From Candidatus Omnitrophota bacterium (lineage in GTDB: Bacteria; Ratteibacteria; UBA8468; B48-G9; JAFGKM01), in NCBI GenBank assembly GCA_023818785.1, contig JAMWCO010000019.1, forward strand, positions 1 to 15,286: a stretch of DNA of 15,286 nt. The letters are read 5' to 3'. Position 1 is the stretch's first letter, and each line of letters begins with the position of its first letter. The position numbers and the translations under genes are program-made. A model generated the notes under the pieces. It ran no database searches, was not told the DNA's origin, and worked only from the letters and a program-made list of their open reading frames with translations. This document shows positions 12,835 through 15,286 of the stretch, piece by piece.

Positions 12835-13420
12835 AGGAGTAACTCTTTTAGAAGTCTTAATTGCTATTTTTATTTTTACATTTGTTTGCCTTTCTTCTGT
12901 TTTAATTCTAAAAAATGCTCTTTTATCTTCAAGGAAAAAAACAGTTGAAAAAGATATTTTAAGTGAATCTATCTATATTACAGAATTTATTGAAAATAGA
13001 ATTAGAAATGCAATGGTAAATGACCTTGAAGGTAAATATAGAATGAATTTTAAAGGAGGAAGTAATTGGGTAAAGTTTGTTTGTCCATTTTCAGAAAGTA
13101 AAGAAGGAGATATAGCAAAATTTGGAATTTATTGGAAAGAATGTAAAATAATGGTTGAAATGATTAGAGTTGATAAAAATAATCCTGACTTTACCTTTTT
13201 TGATGGTTTCCCTGGTGCTCAAGTTCTTGGAGAAGATGTCAAACTCTTTTCTTTAAAATATTTTGACGGAGAAAACTGGAAAAAGAATTGGGATACTGAA
13301 ATAATGGAAGAACCAAAACTCCCTAAAATGATTGAAATTACAATGGTTATCTTAAAAGGAAAAATAGAGGGGAAAGAAATTGGAAGAGAGATTAAGAAAA
13401 CTATTAAAATTGGATGGTAA
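12785..13420 (+). CDS. Type IV prepilin-like minor pseudopilin, GspJ-like
   Basis: A prepilin of 211 residues from the ATG at 12785 (GGA six bases upstream); an ATG at 12794 or a TTG at 12764 are alternatives. The leader ends EEDKG, and VTLLEVLIAIFIFTFVCLSSV follows with Glu at +5 and Val at +1. The globular part includes SIYITEFIENRIRNAM, KFGIYWKECKIMVEMIRVD and SLKYFDGENWKKNWD. The last, a Tyr-x-Asp-Gly-x-x-Trp segment, is typical of GspJ/PilW. It overlaps the I-like gene by 50 bases and the K-like gene by about 41. The role inferred is the J subunit of a tip complex with I and K. Confidence 0.82.
   Translation: MVKMKKDTLFLCLEEDKGVTLLEVLIAIFIFTFVCLSSVLILKNALLSSRKKTVEKDILSESIYITEFIENRIRNAMVNDLEGKYRMNFKGGSNWVKFVCPFSESKEGDIAKFGIYWKECKIMVEMIRVDKNNPDFTFFDGFPGAQVLGEDVKLFSLKYFDGENWKKNWDTEIMEEPKLPKMIEITMVILKGKIEGKEIGREIKKTIKIGW
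13366..13382 (+). promoter_or_regulatory. Shine-Dalgarno and TTG start of the GspK-like gene
   Basis: AGAGGGG (13366-13372), a seven-base spacer and TTG (13380-13382), lying inside the end of the J-like gene. The frame is closed by TAG at 13365-13367, so no earlier start exists. This sets the start in the absence of any in-frame ATG before the membrane helix. Confidence 0.55.
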
Positions 13421-15286
13421 TAAAGGAGATGTTATAATACTTGTAATTTTGGTTTTACTTTTAATATTTCTTTTTACATCTACAATGCTTGTCCTTTTTA
13501 ATTTCTGGACAAAAACAACTGGAAAAATAATATTTGGTAAAGAAGCAAAAAATTTTTCTAAAATTGGTCTTGAAAATGCAATATGGGAAATAGATAAAGA
13601 TAACAGAGAATATGATAGTTTTTTAGATAAATGGTGTATAAACTTTCAAGGGGATGAAGTTGATTTAAATAAGGATGGAGAAAATGATTCAAAATGGTTT
13701 TATGTAAAAGATAGAAAAGGAAATATAATAGGAAGGTATGCTGTTTTGGTTGAAGATGAAAATGGGAAAATAAATATAAATGGAGATGGAAATTTAGATT
13801 GTTCTTTTAATGAGGGGCACAGTGTTTTTGAAATAAATATTTTGGAAAAAATTTTAGGGAAATCTATATACAGAAAAATAGTAGAATTTAGATATGGAGA
13901 AGATAATAAACCAGGCAGAAAAGGAGTTGATGACGATTTAGATTCACCTATAAATACTTTAGATGGAATTGACAATAATGGGAATGGTTTTATTGATGAA
14001 ATAAATGAGGGATTTGATGAAGATGATGAATTTTATCATATAAAACCGAAAGGTGATGATAGACCATATTTTTCTCCATCAGAGATAAAGATACTTCCAG
14101 GATTTGGAGAAAAAAATTATGAAAAAATAAAAAATTTTATAACAACTTTTTCTTATGATAGAGATTTAAATAGGTTTGAAGAAAAAAGAATTGATATAAA
14201 TACTGCTGATTTTAATACACTTTCCAATTTTTTTAAAAGTCATGGATATTCTGAAAAACAATCTGCTCAAATTGCTTTAAATATAATTGATTTCAGAGAC
14301 AAAGATTCAACTCCTACTTTTATTAAAAATGAAAATTCATACATAATTGGGGTTGAAAATGTTCCTTTTTTAAATGAAATAGACGCAGTAAAAGAATGGA
14401 AAATAAAAACATTGTCTAATGGAATAATTTTATATGAAGAGATAGGCGGACAATTTATTGAAATTTTTAATCCATATCCAGAAGAGATAGATATAAGTGG
14501 ATGGAAAATAGAAGGAGTCCTTACTCTATGTTCAAAAAATTGGGATGAGGTATTTGAAAATTCTTACGAAATTCTTAAAGATGTATCAAATGGAGAAACG
14601 CAATTAAACCAGGATAAAATTTCAAAAATTACTTCCTCTGTTGATAAATTTACTTCAATTATAATACCACCAAATACTAAAATCCCTCCTTTATCATTTT
14701 ATACTATTGGAGACACCTTAAGAATTGGGATTCTTTTTATTCCTACTCAACCACCTTCTTTCACTATTTTATTTTTCCCAACACACGACCCTGATAAATG
14801 TCAGCAATATGAGAGAATCCTTGCAATAAATCCTGGTTCTTTCGGTTTCATCTCAAATTTATTAAGTTTTATCCCTTTCTTATCAAATCATGGACTTGAT
14901 TTTACTATAAAATTATATGATGATAATGAAAATTTGATAGAGTTTTGTGAATATTTCGTAGATACTCCTTTTACAACAGTTCAAAAAAATGACCCAAGAA
15001 TGAGGGATATAACTGATTGGATTTTAGGAACTCCAACACCTTGTAGTTTAAATGTATGCTTTCAACCATGGATTGGGGGTGAATTTGGAAAAGCAAATTG
15101 GCTTATTGCATGGCCTTCAAGTTTTTATATTAAAAATAAAAAATTTTCAACACTTGGAGAACTCTCTTTTATTCATAAAATGGAGCACTGGAAAACATTA
15201 AATTTCTGGAAAGGTGAAGATAGAAAAATAATTGATTATTTTACTTGTTATGAAAAAATTGAGGATAATATATATGGAAGGATCAA
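13380..15286 (+). CDS. GspK-like minor pseudopilin with Asp-rich loops and lamin-tail-like domain (3' end outside window)
   Basis: An uninterrupted frame of 635 codons running off the right edge. No ATG fits. The best start is TTG at 13380, preceded by AGAGGGG seven bases upstream; TTG at 13410 is an alternative. The leader MEERLRKLLKLDGNKG is basic and ends in Lys-Gly, then DVIILVILVLLLIFLF forms the membrane helix; +5 is Leu, as GspK normally lacks Glu5. DINTADFNTLSNFF (272-285) with IALNIIDFRDKDSTPTF is the helical GspK domain. Asp/Asn-rich loops resembling EF-hand or type 3 thrombospondin calcium sites occur at about 95-103 (DLNKDGEND), 132-139 and 192-216 (DGIDNNGNGFIDE). EIFNPYPEEIDISGWKIEG (361-379) matches the lamin-tail signature. 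It is far longer than normal GspK (around 320 residues). Tip subunit role is inferred. Confidence 0.82.
   Translation, partial: MEERLRKLLKLDGNKGDVIILVILVLLLIFLFTSTMLVLFNFWTKTTGKIIFGKEAKNFSKIGLENAIWEIDKDNREYDSFLDKWCINFQGDEVDLNKDGENDSKWFYVKDRKGNIIGRYAVLVEDENGKININGDGNLDCSFNEGHSVFEINILEKILGKSIYRKIVEFRYGEDNKPGRKGVDDDLDSPINTLDGIDNNGNGFIDEINEGFDEDDEFYHIKPKGDDRPYFSPSEIKILPGFGEKNYEKIKNFITTFSYDRDLNRFEEKRIDINTADFNTLSNFFKSHGYSEKQSAQIALNIIDFRDKDSTPTFIKNENSYIIGVENVPFLNEIDAVKEWKIKTLSNGIILYEEIGGQFIEIFNPYPEEIDISGWKIEGVLTLCSKNWDEVFENSYEILKDVSNGETQLNQDKISKITSSVDKFTSIIIPPNTKIPPLSFYTIGDTLRIGILFIPTQPPSFTILFFPTHDPDKCQQYERILAINPGSFGFISNLLSFIPFLSNHGLDFTIKLYDDNENLIEFCEYFVDTPFTTVQKNDPRMRDITDWILGTPTPCSLNVCFQPWIGGEFGKANWLIAWPSSFYIKNKKFSTLGELSFIHKMEHWKTLNFWKGEDRKIIDYFTCYEKIEDNIYGRI

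Noticed and set aside
13700..13975. Minus-strand open frame opposite the GspK-like gene
   Set aside because: The plus frame continues without a stop for over 1.9 kb with recognisable motifs; the antisense frame is Ser/Phe/Pro-rich shadow sequence.
1..15286. parS-like site (consensus TGTTTCACGTGAAACA)
   Set aside because: I read for it around parA and saw no match; fragments such as TTTCAC elsewhere lack the palindromic half. A pattern search over the whole genome would settle it.
1..15286. Mobile elements, CRISPR arrays, defence islands, tRNA or rRNA genes
   Set aside because: There are no transposase or integrase genes, no regularly spaced repeats and no cloverleaf or rRNA-like GC-richer segments. 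No gap longer than about 120 bases lacks a gene.

Overview
The window is about 15.3 kb of very AT-rich, densely packed bacterial DNA with no RNA genes, insertion sequences, phage genes or CRISPR arrays. Every gene is ordinary bacterial core or accessory metabolism, chromosome maintenance or cell-envelope machinery. Four consecutive type II secretion / type IV pilus-like minor pseudopilins imply an outer membrane. Low GC, exported AT-rich proteins, a ThuA-oxidoreductase fusion and a GspK-like protein with Asp-rich calcium-binding-type loops plus a lamin-tail-like segment suggest an uncultivated candidate-phylum bacterium, possibly of the PVC/Omnitrophota kind. That placement is inference, not something the sequence proves.

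Layout. At the left edge is the 5' end of an unrecognised minus-strand gene (1-53), then aroE (minus). A 116-base divergent promoter region separates aroE from a two-gene plus-strand partition-like operon: a Soj-type ParA and a 117-residue protein with a ParB-like N-terminal tip but a ribbon-helix-helix-like core. This operon converges on a minus-strand ThuA/Gfo-Idh-MocA fusion. The fusion is divergent, across only 38 bases, from apbE (exported flavin transferase). apbE converges with a minus-strand argH-lysA operon, whose two genes overlap by 76 bases. argH is divergent from a plus-strand run topA - hisA-like - secreted phospholipase-D nuclease, all overlapping. Next, from its own extended -10 promoter, comes lysC (aspartate kinase), followed closely by the pseudopilin series H-, I-, J- and K-like. 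The last runs off the right edge without a stop.

How the genes fit together. aroE (aromatic amino acids), argH (arginine), lysC plus lysA (lysine and the aspartate pathway) and a HisA-like isomerase indicate amino-acid biosynthesis. parA plus its small partner and topA serve chromosome segregation and topology. The pseudopilins would form the tip of a secretion pseudopilus or a type IV pilus-like fibre. The exported ApbE and the HKD nuclease act outside the cytoplasm.

Points most worth attention: the ParB-tip/ribbon-helix-helix ParA partner; a strong internal ribosome-binding site and ATG in lysC at the place where Bacillus-type aspartokinases start a separate beta subunit; the multi-domain GspK-like protein with a TTG start; the I-like pseudopilin lacking Glu at +5; a divergent HisA with an insertion; and very short mRNA leaders with overlapping promoters.
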